Origin: Capitulum mitella
Taxonomy: Eukaryota; Arthropoda; Thecostraca; Pollicipedomorpha; Pollicipedidae
Assembly: GCA_030062745.1 (NCBI GenBank)
Contig: CP099841.1
Span: 26,229,398-26,293,397 of the forward strand
DNA length: 64,000 bases
Reading direction: 5' to 3'
The notes beneath the pieces are model-generated. The model did not search any database. It saw only the letters and a list, made by a program, of their open reading frames with translations, and was not told where the DNA came from. Made by a program: the position numbers and the translations under genes. How positions within the stretch are numbered: position 1 is the first letter of the stretch; every line of letters starts with the position of its first letter. Shown here one piece after another: positions 1 to 11,222 of the stretch.

Positions 1-1450
1 TCCACGGCTGTCGGCCACCTAACGGATGAATCGAGAGACCAATAACCTCATTCTCTGTAACCTTAGCTATCGCTTTGATAATAGACTGTGCATTGAGCAG
101 TGCAGATGACTCATACAGCTATGACTCAGAGAGCTTTCGTGTAAAGGACTAAAAACACATGAAACGTTTGCACTTGGTGTGTTTTACGATGAGGCAATTC
201 TTACCGGGAGTGAACCGGGGTTTTTCTCTTTTGATCACCTTTATGAGTGCCTGAACGCTGGGCTGTTTGGGTACCGACTTTTTGTCAAAATCTCATAGAA
301 TAGGAAAATTGTGTTATATTATGTTATGCTCACTTCAGATGATTATATGGAAGCATTAGTAATGAAGGGGACGTGATCCAGATAAGACTGGCTTTGAACG
401 TTTTCAGCTGCATGATAAAAGACGAAGTGTTGAAGCCTGTGCAATGCATGCATGACTTCATAGACCTAAAAAATTACGGATAAATGTGCAGATGCCGGTA
501 TAATTAATAACAGTTTTGCATATTATATGTTATCGTGATATGAATAATATGATACGTAATATATAATGATATGTACATATATATATATATATATATCATT
601 TAAATGCGTAATGAAATTATAGGAAGATGCAATCGGATCAATCATCACACTTCTAATTAATAATACTAGTCTTAGAATTATATAATAAGTATGCATATGA
701 TCATAAATGTAACAGTTATGCCGGTATGGAGTTTTCGTTTGATCTCCGATAATAGTAGATCATGTTTTCAAACGGCGGCTGCAGGATGAGCCGTCGGATA
801 TGAGTCCGATATGAATAAACTGACTGCAACTCATGCGTCAAGAGTATAAATTATACCGTTATTGAGATCACTACGTAAACATCTGCGTGCGGCGTATTGC
901 TGCCCCTCGCCTTATTTTCATGTGGGGAAGGGGCGATTCGTCCCCCCACATCCGGTAGCTTTTCCGTAACTAACGTCAAACCGTTTGCGTTATCACAGCA
1001 CTAAAATCTCATAGTTTTTCCTACACAACCTTTTGACATATTGCGCCAAAATTTAAATACCCCTCAAACACTAGGGGCAGCTCCAGCAAACTGGAAGGCA
1101 TAACAGCTCACTGCAGTCTCTTCAGCGACAGCTCACTATTTTAAATGTTATTGATGCGAGCCAATATTATGAGAATCCACCATCCGCATCGTCCACAGAA
1201 TGTCCGGTGAGCGCCGAGGCTGCCGGATGCAGAGTACATCATGGGAAGTAATGTGACGCAATGTGCAACTGTGTTCTACGTGCTGAAACCGACTAATGAC
1301 TCAAGAAATGGGCGTTTTCACACGTCTCAACACTAATATGAAGAACGGGTTGTGTAGAGGGAGCATACATAAGTGTCAAGGACGGAGGCAGGAAGTGGAC
1401 GTATGGTGTAACTACCAGTTGAGGAAAACACTGTTTTGTGGTGTACTTTT

Positions 1451-1500
1451 TCGTTATTTCTATCGATGTACACTACCGCGTACATCGATAGAAATAACGA
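1451..1500. repeat. Perfect 21-bp inverted repeat with 8-nt loop
   Basis: The arms 1451-1471 and 1480-1500 are exact reverse complements, around the loop ACTACCGC. The arm core is TATCGATGTAC. This would form a perfect stem in RNA or cruciform DNA. No flanking duplication was seen. Confidence 0.9.
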
Positions 1501-1997
1501 CATCATTTATGTATGTTTATGGATCTTTGAGGAGATGCTTACACCAAGAGCTTCGCCACTCCATGCAGTTTTGCAAAGCCTTGCAAAGCGCGCAATCGAC
1601 GGAGGAATGCCGCAAAATGCGCCAGTGGGGGCGCATTCGACTGCTGAATTCGCTCGTTGTGCACTCCGTTGTCATGTCCTGGTATTATATGAAAGGTCGA
1701 GGGGAGGAGAAGGTCCAAAGGAGCAAACTTTGCAGAGTCGTTGATGGGGGTTGAGCAAGGTGACAGTTAATTTCTACTTCTCCAAGATACGGACAAAAGC
1801 TTTAGGTTATTTACTAGCTTATTTACTAGCTAATTATGACTGTTACAAGTACTGTTATTGCGGTTAATTGATTGTAATTTCTTGTTAACTACGCAGCAGG
1901 CGCCTGCAGGGGGCGCATTTACTTGGGGCACATTTAGAGATTGATGCTGATTGAAGGTTAGGGTGGCCCTGAATGCCCTCAATGAAACCCTTCAAAG

Positions 1998-2660
1998 GTG
2001 CTCTTCCGTGCCTTTGTTGGACTCATTGAAAGAATGCTTTGCGCGAAATTTCACCAATTGTGGTAGGCGTTTACCACTGTCGCATGAACGCTGAATGTTG
2101 CTCGCTGGGTGTTGCAGTCTCAAGTGCTGTCTGAACGGGCGGCCAGCCGCTAGCACCAGGTACTCAGGCACGGGTCGGCTCGGATTCCCATACGAAGCCG
2201 CCGGAACCCATGTTGTTGAGTTTTGGACTATTGTGTGGCATGGGCTGGGTTAGCACTCAAGGAGCGTGATTCTGACTACTCCATGGATTGACTGGCAATC
2301 CTGGCAATCCAATCCAGGAACACAGTTCCTGAAACACTGGGGTTGTGTTTGTGGACTGTCATCCAAACCGTAAAATGGCCAAGATCGCGTCCTTTGAGTG
2401 CTAACTTGGCCCATGCCAAACAATGCTCCAAAACCCAACACCACTGAACCTGACGGCTTCGTATGGGAACCCGAGCCGACCCGTGCCCGCGCACCTGGTG
2501 CTATCGGCCGGCCGCCCGCACAGACAATACTGGAGACTGCAACGCCCAGCAAACAGCATTCATCCTCCATGTGACAGTGGTGGACGCCGATCAAAATGGG
2601 CAAAAATTGGCACAAGCCATTTTTTCAGTGGCTCCAACAGAAGCATGGAAAAGCCCCTCA
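1998..2660. repeat. Long imperfect inverted repeat (arms about 275 bp)
   Basis: The plus-strand sequence from about 1998 to 2275 reappears on the minus strand from about 2660 down to 2385, with a spacer of about 110 bp. Shared blocks in the same order include TTGCAGTCTC, TAGCACCAGGT, CACGGGTCGGCTCGG, TTCCCATACGAAGCCG and GTTAGCACTCAA. By eye the arms are roughly 75-85% identical. It may be a foldback element or a nested duplication. A transcript across it would fold into a long hairpin. I see no transposase. Confidence 0.8.
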
Positions 2661-3091
2661 GAAAAACTTCAAAGGATCATTTGAAGACAACTCTACTGAC
2701 AGTCTTTCAAATATCAGAAACCTAGACTGGCTAAGCACTCCAAACATCAAACGTCAGTATCTTTTAGTTTTCCGTTCGCTGTATTACAGTCTGTCTCCAA
2801 CATTTTTTACTTCTACGCTAAAGCGTTTCCAAGGCCATGTTACGCCATGGCGAAGATCGTGTCCACGGCACGCAGTATAATGGGAAAAAACATTGTTTAT
2901 GGTATTTGTTCATTGCAAATCCACGGTAAATGCTTACTCAAAAACCGCATTTTGTTTCCAGTGGTGCCGCCATTAGGTAGGTGTCCAAAGCATATAATGA
3001 GTAAAATGTCAAGTGAGACGGTTCCGATGGTCCTCGGACACGTATTGACCTGCATAGGCACCGGGACTTAGTTAGGGTACGGGCCTTTCCG

Positions 3092-3120
3092 TGTCTGACT
3101 TGCCAAGGGCAAGTCAGACA
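3092..3120. repeat. Perfect 13-bp hairpin
   Basis: TGTCTGACTTGCC is followed by AAG and then its exact reverse complement. The context is otherwise unremarkable. Confidence 0.85.
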
Positions 3121-3263
3121 TAGACGAATTATCCCAACAGGAAAACTGTCCCCTAAGCACCGTATGCTTACATCCTACGACCCAGTCATCCTACTGCAAT
3201 CAACAAATGCGACGCAAACAAAACCACTATCTCAACTAGAGCAAGGCTCCAGTCGGACCTCAC

Positions 3264-3543
3264 CTTCAGGTAGCCGCGCGTATGAGCTGAACCCTGCGTC
3301 CAGACCCCTGTCGACGTGAGTTCAGACTTCTCCCGGCGTGGCACGGCCCACCAGTCCGAGTGCCGTTCGAGCGTCTGCCGCGAGTCTGGCGGCTGACTGT
3401 CGAGAGTCGTGGCGTTTGCTGTCCCCTGCTTCTGCGGCTCCTCGCCGTCCGCCGGCGGGCACGGCGCGCGCGCCAACTCGAACTCCGCCAGCAGCGTGTC
3501 CAGCCACCAGACCGGGTCCCAGTCCTCGTCCAGCTCGTCCCGA

Positions 3544-3576
<33 letters not shown>

Positions 3577-3683
3577 ACGCAGGAGTTCCTGGCGAGGTTG
3601 CTTATGGCCATAGAGGCGGCCGCCGCCGCACCCGTGGCCGCCAGAGGGGCTCCGAAGCCCTGCAGACAGCTCAGGAAGCTCAT
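3264..3683 (-). CDS. Likely first coding exon of an unrecognised protein
   Basis: The minus strand opens with an ATG at 3683 and runs 140 codons to a strong donor (AAG then GTGAGG at 3263-3258), in phase 0. The product begins MSFLSCLQGF, has an Ala-rich stretch, then a (Ser-Gly)5 run encoded by a GGAGCC-type hexamer repeat (about 3548-3575 on the plus strand). An acidic, Trp-rich segment follows (DELDEDWDPVWWLDTLLAEF). I do not recognise the family. The other strand is also open in places because the region is GC-rich, but its product is low-complexity. The Trp-rich motif and the good donor favour the minus strand. Following exons would lie to the left and were not found. It could also be a fortuitous open frame in a CpG-rich promoter region. 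Confidence 0.45.
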
Positions 3684-6267
3684 GCCTGCTGCCGGAGCGC
3701 TGGGCGACTGCCGCTGGCGGAGTCACGATCCCACTCCCACGACCTCCGCTTCGGCGAGGACACACTGCCGATGCACGGCGAACGTGCTCGAGCGCAGTCG
3801 TCGCCCCCCTCCGATTTCTGCACCACTACTCCGCATGGACTAGGCACTGAACAGCAAACATCTTTGTCATCCTTTGGTTCCGTCGTGAACAGTGACTCAG
3901 CGCTGGGGTCGTTCATTGGCCGCCGCGGACTTCGGTGCTCGAGAACTCCTCCCCCCTGAGGGCGTGTCCAGGACAGGATGTGGGTTCTCTCCACATAGCC
4001 TCCGGACAAGCTTCACGAATCGGATGTAATACAAATCGCGCTGTAGTGTCGGATGGAGGCTAATTCGATGAAAAGTGCTATGATAACATTAGCTCGGCGC
4101 GTTAACACGCTGTGACGTGAGCAAATAGTAAGACGGAAACGTAGCAGATGGCAGGAATGTGTTCGCGACAGGTCGAAGTAATGCTACTCCACGGTGTTTT
4201 CTCAGAGTACCGCGAAAGTTACTTTTCGTGAAAACATTATTACATGTTTTTTATATCTAGGCCACATCGTTCTTCCGAGTCCTGTGTTAAATACTCTGAT
4301 TAAAGGTCGGCGAGAACCCTGAGGACTTTTCCATTCATGAATACGGTTTCTCATCACATGAGGACTAGGATCACGCTTTTAACCAGACAATAAACATTTA
4401 ACAATGCCCATTCACAGCACTATGGACCTGAGGAATGATTGGGATTGCGTGGCTCTCACAGTTTTGCAGGGATGGAAATGGCTGAAAACTTGGCCTACAC
4501 ATAACCAAGGCCAGGAGCATCTATATCCATGAGCGAGAACTTCCCCACGGTTGGGGAAAAAGCACTTTGGACCATTTCTTTTCAGTCATAGTCCATAGAG
4601 TCGATGCTAAGTCCCAAAAAAGTTGGGGTCAGCTGCATCTCCCCTCCTTCCGCCCGATTCCCTAGTCCTTGCCTATATTTCGTGAAGAACCAGTGGCCTG
4701 AGCGCTAGGCCATTTGAAAGTGTTTCTTTGATGGCAGCAAGAGTGCAAGATCAAGAAAAGTCTGCCCGAAGGAAACCACATCGATCAGAGCACGTGTCAA
4801 CCTAGGCCTGTTCGTACCACAATCGCCTTGTGCCCTCCGAGTTTTCTATTAATGGCTTGGTGTTTATTCGCCTCAGGCCTGATGAGATACTCTATCATGC
4901 CCAGAGCGCCTAATGTGACAGTAATCGCCTCGTCACCTTTCAGGACTTGGGCAATGCAGGAAACTGCCGCACTGCTGCACAGCTCATCTGTGGTCCAGAT
5001 ATCCCGCATTGCAGATGGCCGGTTCCTGGCACCAATCGATCGTTGGCATAGCAGCTGCCTGTCGCGAGGTAACGCTGAGGCGATTCTGAAACCGAGGTCG
5101 GATGGCCTGCAGCGTTGCCATTCGCCTAATCGGTGCATTTGACCGGACCATCAGATGTGTCATACAATACCTCATCATACCATACCATATGTACCACGTT
5201 TGTAAGTACAATCGGTATTCCTAAACTATGCTTCTGTTTAGACCATCCATTCTCAAATGGATATCTGGTCCGTGGCGATTGTGATACAAACAAAAGCAAG
5301 ATAATGGGGACATATGGAGGATTTGAAAACATCTATTTTGGGACGTACAAGTACCGTGTAGGTTTTGATACCAAGTCACTTTCTTTAAGAAATTTTGCGA
5401 AACAGGCAGCGTTTCTTGGCCAGGAAAATGACGTACCTTGGTGAGATTTATGCAGTGGAGAGATACGACTGTCTGTCCACTATTCGGTTTGTCGAGGACT
5501 TGCACAGTTTTTTCTGCACCCCGTGAGCAACATGACTGACAGTCGCAGACGCCCAGCTGAGATATTGAGCATTTTGCCATGCTGCCTCGTCACACGCGAT
5601 TTTCTGTGGCGCACTTTGCTAGACTGCATTGTATCTGGCGTGCTCTTGCCTGCGTCGCTTCATGACCTCAAGCATTCCGTTGTGATCAGACAGTCTATTG
5701 AACTCTCGAAGAGACTCAGGTGTGCTCCATCCTCTCTTTTGCGCTAAGCTTCATCCACGCGCGATATTTCGTGTCGTGATGAGGCAGAGCACACCCTCCG
5801 AAGCATGGCTTCTAGCCCAGGCTCCGTCAGACGTGTTCAGCCCCCCCCCCCCAGGCGGCCGCGTCCAGTCCTGCGGCCCGCGAGGCGCCCCCCGGCTGCC
5901 CCGGCACCATGGTCACCGCCCATTGATCGCGGCCGACGCGACCAGGTGCGTCGGCGGGCGCCAGGGGCACGCCTGCGAGGCCGCGTCGGACGCGACGACG
6001 ACGCAGTGCGAGCCCGATGACGCCGACGCACGACGGGTCGGGCGCGGCTCTACGGCGGCGGGCGGTGCGCGCGTCTTCACCACGTGGCGGGCTTCACACG
6101 GTCACGGCCACATGCAGCGGCCGAGGCGCGCGTGATGAGGTCGCGACCTCGTGACACCGTTTCCAGCACGTGAGGTGACGCTCCAAAATACGAAGTGTAC
6201 CTGCCGGTGACTTGTGCCAGAAGATTTGTTTGTAAGGGCTTTGCAACACCGGTACGTAACTGTTATG

Positions 6268-6363
6268 CAGTTTTGCAGTCGCAATGGATTAATAGTGTTT
6301 TGCATAGCTGTCATATACAGTTTTGCAGTTACAATGGATAAATAGCGTTTTGCATAGTTGTCA
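6268..6363. repeat. Two-copy tandem repeat, 50-bp period
   Basis: The block CAGTTTTGCAGT...CAATGGAT.AATAG.GTTTTGCATAG.TGTCAT occurs twice with an exact 50-bp offset (6271 pairs with 6321) and only a few substitutions. Confidence 0.85.
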
Positions 6364-7530
6364 TGATGAATGCGCATGCACCATTCTGTGTGGGATACAG
6401 TCAGATGTGAACGTTCTCTAGAAGCAAGAAATGTTTAAGGTTTGAGCGCAAGGTATGAATATGATAGCCCATAGGCTGCAAAATAATTCAGAATACTGGC
6501 AGTGACTCAAGAAACGTCGCCCATTTCCTTTTTTCTGACTAATGACTTTCTACGGTGTTGCTTTGCATGCTTCCAGTGCGGCGTTCGCGTGCATTGATTA
6601 AACACGGCATCGAATACACGTACACTGCCAGGCACGGCAGGGATTACAATGCAGCAAGGTATCATGACGTCATGCCGCGCCGGCGCGTGGCTCCCAGAAC
6701 GCGGGGACAGACACTGGCCGCTCCACGCCCCACAGATCCAGGTGCCCGGAGCCCCGTTAGAGGCGCCTTTCACCACGCGCTCTCGGAAGGCGTCGTGTCC
6801 CCCTAGCGGGCGTCGCCCCAAACTGTCCCTGCTGCCTTCTCCGCTTCTCCGCTCCGACACTGCTGTTGCTGGCAGCCACTCAGCCATCGAAGGAAGGGGC
6901 CTGGGCTCGGCAGTTTTGGATGCGGTCAGCTTCCTTGCCATGGCGCTGTTGGCCTGCGGGATGGGGGCAAAATGCGCCGAAGACCAGACTCACACAGAGA
7001 TCGCCGTCAGTCGCTGTGAAGGGGTACCGAGCTCAATGATTGGCGTCGGAAACGGGGTAGATGATGCATAATTGAACATCGTGGCCTTTTTAGATTGTTT
7101 GTTCAAATTATGCGTGTTTACCAAATGCCATTCAGTTGCTGTTTCCGCCCGACTGGGAGCAGGGGTGTTGATTTCTGTAAACGATTGGGGAGGGGGCGGT
7201 CAACCCTCGCCCCCAATCTAACTCACGAACGTCTGGTCGCACGATTAAAATAAGCACTCCGATGGAAAGCTCGTGACAAGCAGAGCTCGAAACTGGTTCC
7301 ATTTTTAGTTTGGGATTATATCTAAATCACTTACATTCTATATATGTTTTCTCGCAGCCAGCTGTGTGAAAACGAGAAGCGGCGTGGATTTCAAGGGCTG
7401 TTTTGCGAGAGTGTGCTTTGGCCATGCCGAGCGCCAACTTAGACAGACGAGAGCGACAACTTAAGCTCCCCCTAAATATGCGTTTCTAAACGGATGTAGG
7501 CCACTTTATTTTGACAAACAGAAATTTATA

Positions 7531-7532
<2 letters not shown>

Positions 7533-7566
<34 letters not shown>

Positions 7567-7640
7567 GCATAAATATATATAAATATATATAAATAAATGT
7601 ATAAAAAGATTATATATAAATTTATAGAATTATATATTTA
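7533..7640. repeat. TA microsatellite and AT-rich low-complexity DNA
   Basis: An uninterrupted TA run of about 28 bp starts near 7533. It is followed by degenerate AAATATATAA units. Confidence 0.9.
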
Positions 7641-10419
7641 TGGGATAAGAAATTGCATTTGTCTCCATGTTCATAGGTACCTATATGCACAAATAAAAGA
7701 CAAAAAGATAGATGTATATTTCGCTTTAGAGTTTAATCTTTACTTCCCCCATCTCTTATCATTCCGCCCGTTTTTTTTGTTATCATTACTCATTTTCCCT
7801 GAACACTAGCAAAAATATTGGGAGAGTCCAAATCAACATCGGGTGGACCAGGGCCCTCTCAGAATAATACAAAGCGACACTCCTTACTAGGTTTGCTATA
7901 TTTAGGTGATCGGCATCATTGTAGCCTCATTAGCAATTCATGGAAAACATTCATCTAACCGCGTGACACTGACAACAAATAGCATCGCTGACAAAGAAGT
8001 GAAAGATGACAGTGATGACGCGGGAGAAAATTCAGCTTTGCAACTTCAACGGTGTCATCTTAATGTGATGAATTTGATGACTTTGATAAGTTAAAACTGC
8101 GCGGTTTTTCACACTGCATAACTTGGCAACAAGATAACGTTTGAGCAAAGTCCCCGGGAAGACGAAGCAGATCCATGAATTGTTCTTACACCAGTTAGGT
8201 TGTAAATGCGTCCTGATATGACTCCTTAAATTTATAATCTTTACATCGCAACGGCAAATTTTCAAGCATACCTCACCGCTGTCACTGATTTGAAAATGTT
8301 CTTACGTTTAAAGTCTCAAGGTTAATCTGAGGTCAAACCAATGTTAAACTTAACCAGTCCCCGACGGGGGGGACCGTTGACCCCCCTCGAGGTTTTTCCA
8401 AGATTGCGAGAGAACGAACGAACGCAACACCTAAGAACTTTGTGTACCTTTTGCTTGATCATTTTTACAATTTGTGCCAAAGTTTTGACTTCAAGTTAAG
8501 TCAGGTGTCTGGCCTAGGTCAGGTCAAGTGGACCTATGTCCAAAAAGTTTATCGTCATGTAACTTTTTCGGAAAACATGATACCGCAGTAAAACTATCAG
8601 GGAATGGAGATCTTGATGAATGCACTGCGTTTTGGGAAATTAAAAAAATCATATCTCGGATTTGTCCGGATTTTTCAGGGCATTGACCTGAGGTCAACCC
8701 ACTTTTAAAGCATGTCGTCGTTTTTTCGGTTTTTGACTGAACTTTTTATAGCATTTTCAGTGCGCGTTGGTGCAGATATCCATTTGCCGTCAATGCACAA
8801 AGTGTCAATGACTTCCGGCCATTGACCTGAGGTCAGGTCATGCACCGCTGTCAAAATCGGCGATAAATTTTTCAGAACGGGTTGGAAATGGCAGAACTGG
8901 CCTGCAGGCCTGCACAATTGCGAGTGACACCAAGAAGCTGAAAAAGTATAAAAAATTGCGTACTTTGAAAATAAGCAGACTATCGTCAATAAAGCTCCGC
9001 CAGCTGCCGACATTGATAACTGCTGAATTTTTCCAAAACCTAAGCATGAGAAACCACAACAAAACCACTAGTATAAAGAAAAAAGGACATGGAAAGACCA
9101 ATGTCGCGAAAATAAAGGAACGGTTAAATTAGTTTCCCGTTGATTTCATACCACGTTCGGTTACGGCGTCCGCCGGCGGTCGGCGCGAAAACCGTCGTGT
9201 CTTTAACCCAACGTTTCGGCGCATACATTGAACAAATCAGAAAAATTAGGCGTGTATCGGCATCTACGGACTTTTACCTGTTCATTGGTTTCTTTACCTA
9301 GACTTAAGTAATCACAGCCCCTTGAGATCCACGCCGCCTCTCGTTTTCATAGAGTCGGTTTTGAGAAAACATGTATAGGACGCAAATAATTTACATATTA
9401 TTCAAAACTAAAAATGAGACTAGTTTCGAGCTCAGCTGGTCGCGAGCTTTCCATCAGAGAGCTTATTGTAATCGTTCGACCAGCCGTTCGTAAGTTAGAG
9501 GGGGCAGTCAGCCGCCCTTCCCCTCCAGTCGAGCGTGATCGGCGCCAACTGCCAGTCGGCTGCGGGTTAAAAGAAAAATTAATGGCCTTTTTTGGTTACA
9601 TGTGTAATTACATCTAAAAATGTGTTGTTCAGAAAACGACTTTTGTTATTCATGACATAATCGTGGATAATAATTCTAAAGCAGTGTCCTGATGGCGTTA
9701 ACGTAGTGTGTTTGCAACTTTCAAGGGATGGTCTAGGGTGCCTATGTGACTGGGATATCCCCTTCATGATGGGGCCAAGGAATCCCTCGAAATAAATCTT
9801 AACTCTGGTGCAACAGGTCCACACGCCATACCGACCATTTGGTCTTAACGTTAGTTTTCGATGTTGAGTGCTGGGTCCGGTCAAGTCGTCCAAGGCGTCG
9901 TTACCAACTACAAAATTCATCCTGGATTTATACGTGTGAAAACGCAATCCAAATATTCAATGTCTGATAGTGGAATGTTTTCAGAGAACATCGAGAAAAT
10001 GCCGTTTTGGAGAAGTTGTCTTCCATGCAGTGGCATTGGGCCAATGCCGCTAAATATCCCTTCTTATCCTGGGGAGCATAGTTAGTTATTTCTACTGTTA
10101 TCGCTTCCGCCGCCCTGTGAATGCGAAGAGTGCGAGGAAAGGAAGACTGGATTGGCTCAAACTTGGAAGTTCCGCAGCTGCCCATCTACATCAACAGATG
10201 TCCCCGTGCACATCACCGATTTTCCCATCTTAGATTCTAACTTTGCACGTTAAAAGTGCAAGAACATTGCGTGGAACTAGGTATTCAGAGTTGTCGAATT
10301 GTTGTATCATTCCAGTTACATCGCGGAAACCGTGAATTCGGAATTTACCGCCTCAAGCGTCATCTATCGCTACGACAGCTGCGTCATCAAGCGGCAAAAA
10401 CTGGAAGCTTCTCGCACCA

Positions 10420-10474
10420 ATGAAACCCGCCATGGGTCTGCCCGGAGTGGAAACCGTGGAGCCAGTCATCACAG
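10420..10474 (+). CDS. Candidate extra first exon for TRPA1
   Basis: An ATG at 10420 and a second, better-placed ATG at 10432 (GCCATGG) open a frame that ends at a textbook donor (ACAG then GTGAGT at 10475). The exon leaves one base over (phase 1), which is exactly what the acceptor at 19277 needs. It therefore could be an alternative to the exon at 11189 and give a start of MGLPGVETVEPVIT. The peptide is too short to recognise and lies about 700 bp before the CpG-rich promoter. A chance donor is quite possible. Confidence 0.25.
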
Positions 10475-10579
10475 GTGAGTTGCACAAATGGATTCGGAGA
10501 GGGAGGAAGCACCAATGAAATAGTTTTAGGACTGAAATCCGGCGTACAGTTTTGGTGACTCTCACCCCCCTCTTCATGC

Positions 10580-11188
10580 ACCTGACTCCGCCTGTGTCTC
10601 AAGGCCAACGGCTGCCGGCTGCGGCCCGCGAGGAGCGCCTGAAATAGCGGTCGGTAGTAGGCTAGAGGGCGCAGAGGCGGCATCTCGTGTGTGCATCTGC
10701 CGCCTTGTTCGTGTATTCTGCGGCGACGGAGCCCCAGTGTGCTGCGAGTGAGAGCTAGAGTCGGCTGGTTAGCGCCTGCTACTTGACTGGCACCGCCGCC
10801 ACCCAAGACAAAGAGGCGGGACCAGCGCGTGGTCACTTCCGCCGTGTGCAGAGCACGCCGTGGGCACACAGCGGCCTGGACAGTGTCTTCCGCCGCGCGT
10901 GGTTCGTAATCTGCGCACGCACGCCTGCGAGCCGGCTGCGGCGGTGGGAGAGACTGCTGAGCCGAAGTCGGTCGGTGACCGCGGCGCGGCCGCTGCGCCT
11001 GCGCGGTGACCTGTGGCGGCGCGGGGTCGCGCCGGCAGCCGCAGACGCCCGTCGGTCCTCAGTGCCGTCCCACGCGCGTCGTCGGATCGATCGTCGAGAC
11101 CGACGCGTCGGCGCCGACCGCCTGGGGTACACGAGCACGAGAGGGGCGGGCGGTGACGCACCCATCAGCCGACGGACGGTATCCGGTC
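10580..11188 (+). promoter_or_regulatory. CpG-rich region, likely distal TRPA1 promoter and 5' leader
   Basis: The base composition becomes strongly GC- and CpG-rich here, relative to both flanks, and ends at a well-placed ATG (11189). Open frames occur on both strands, as expected of such composition. I saw no TATA box in a convincing position. It is the only promoter-like region near the first coding exon of the distal isoform. Confidence 0.45.
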
Positions 11189-11222
11189 ATGGCGGACGAG
11201 GAGACTTCATCCCAGCGGACCG
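11189..11222 (+). CDS. TRPA1: TRPA1 exon 1a (distal start)
   Basis: The ATG has a purine at -3 and a G at +4 (GTCATGG). It encodes [11 protein letters not shown] and then leaves one base before the donor GTACAG. That phase matches the acceptor at 19277. No other ATG lies upstream in this frame within the open stretch. The donor is of moderate quality and the peptide is too short to confirm by homology. Confidence 0.5.

Larger units (their letters stand above)
1..3263. other. Left flank, no supported gene
   Basis: This stretch is AT-rich to neutral and I see no reading frame with convincing protein character or paired splice signals. It contains a short TA run near 575-596, a perfect hairpin, a long inverted repeat and a small hairpin, each listed separately. 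Introns or later exons of the minus-strand gene that begins at 3683 may lie here, but I could not recognise any. Confidence 0.5.
3684..10419. other. Intergenic stretch, no supported gene
   Basis: I find no exon I would defend here. GC-rich patches at about 5820-6120 and 6660-6900 carry overlapping open frames on several strands, which looks like base composition and not coding. The patch at 6665-6672 includes a TGACGTCA palindrome. The rest is AT-rich, with low-complexity runs and poly-C or poly-G tracts (5838-5850, 8365-8372) of the kind found at repeat ends. Confidence 0.45.

Noticed and set aside
3409-3843. Plus-strand open frame with a Pro-Glu repeat, opposite the minus-strand exon
   Set aside because: The product is low-complexity and explained by the GGAGCC repeat. 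The minus strand has a better start, a distinctive motif and a strong donor.
4797-5142. Open frames on both strands; the minus one faintly resembles an armadillo-type helix
   Set aside because: I found no clear start or splice signals and no recognisable motif on either strand.
6507-6941. Minus-strand frame of 144 codons in a GC-rich patch
   Set aside because: Open frames overlap on all strands and the product lacks domain-like composition. It may be part of a repeat.
9579-9947. Minus-strand frame of about 120 codons
   Set aside because: No homology that I recognise, AT-rich context and no consistent splice partners.
10387-10869. Minus-strand frame antisense to the TRPA1 leader
   Set aside because: It is explained by CpG-rich composition, with no domain and no good start.
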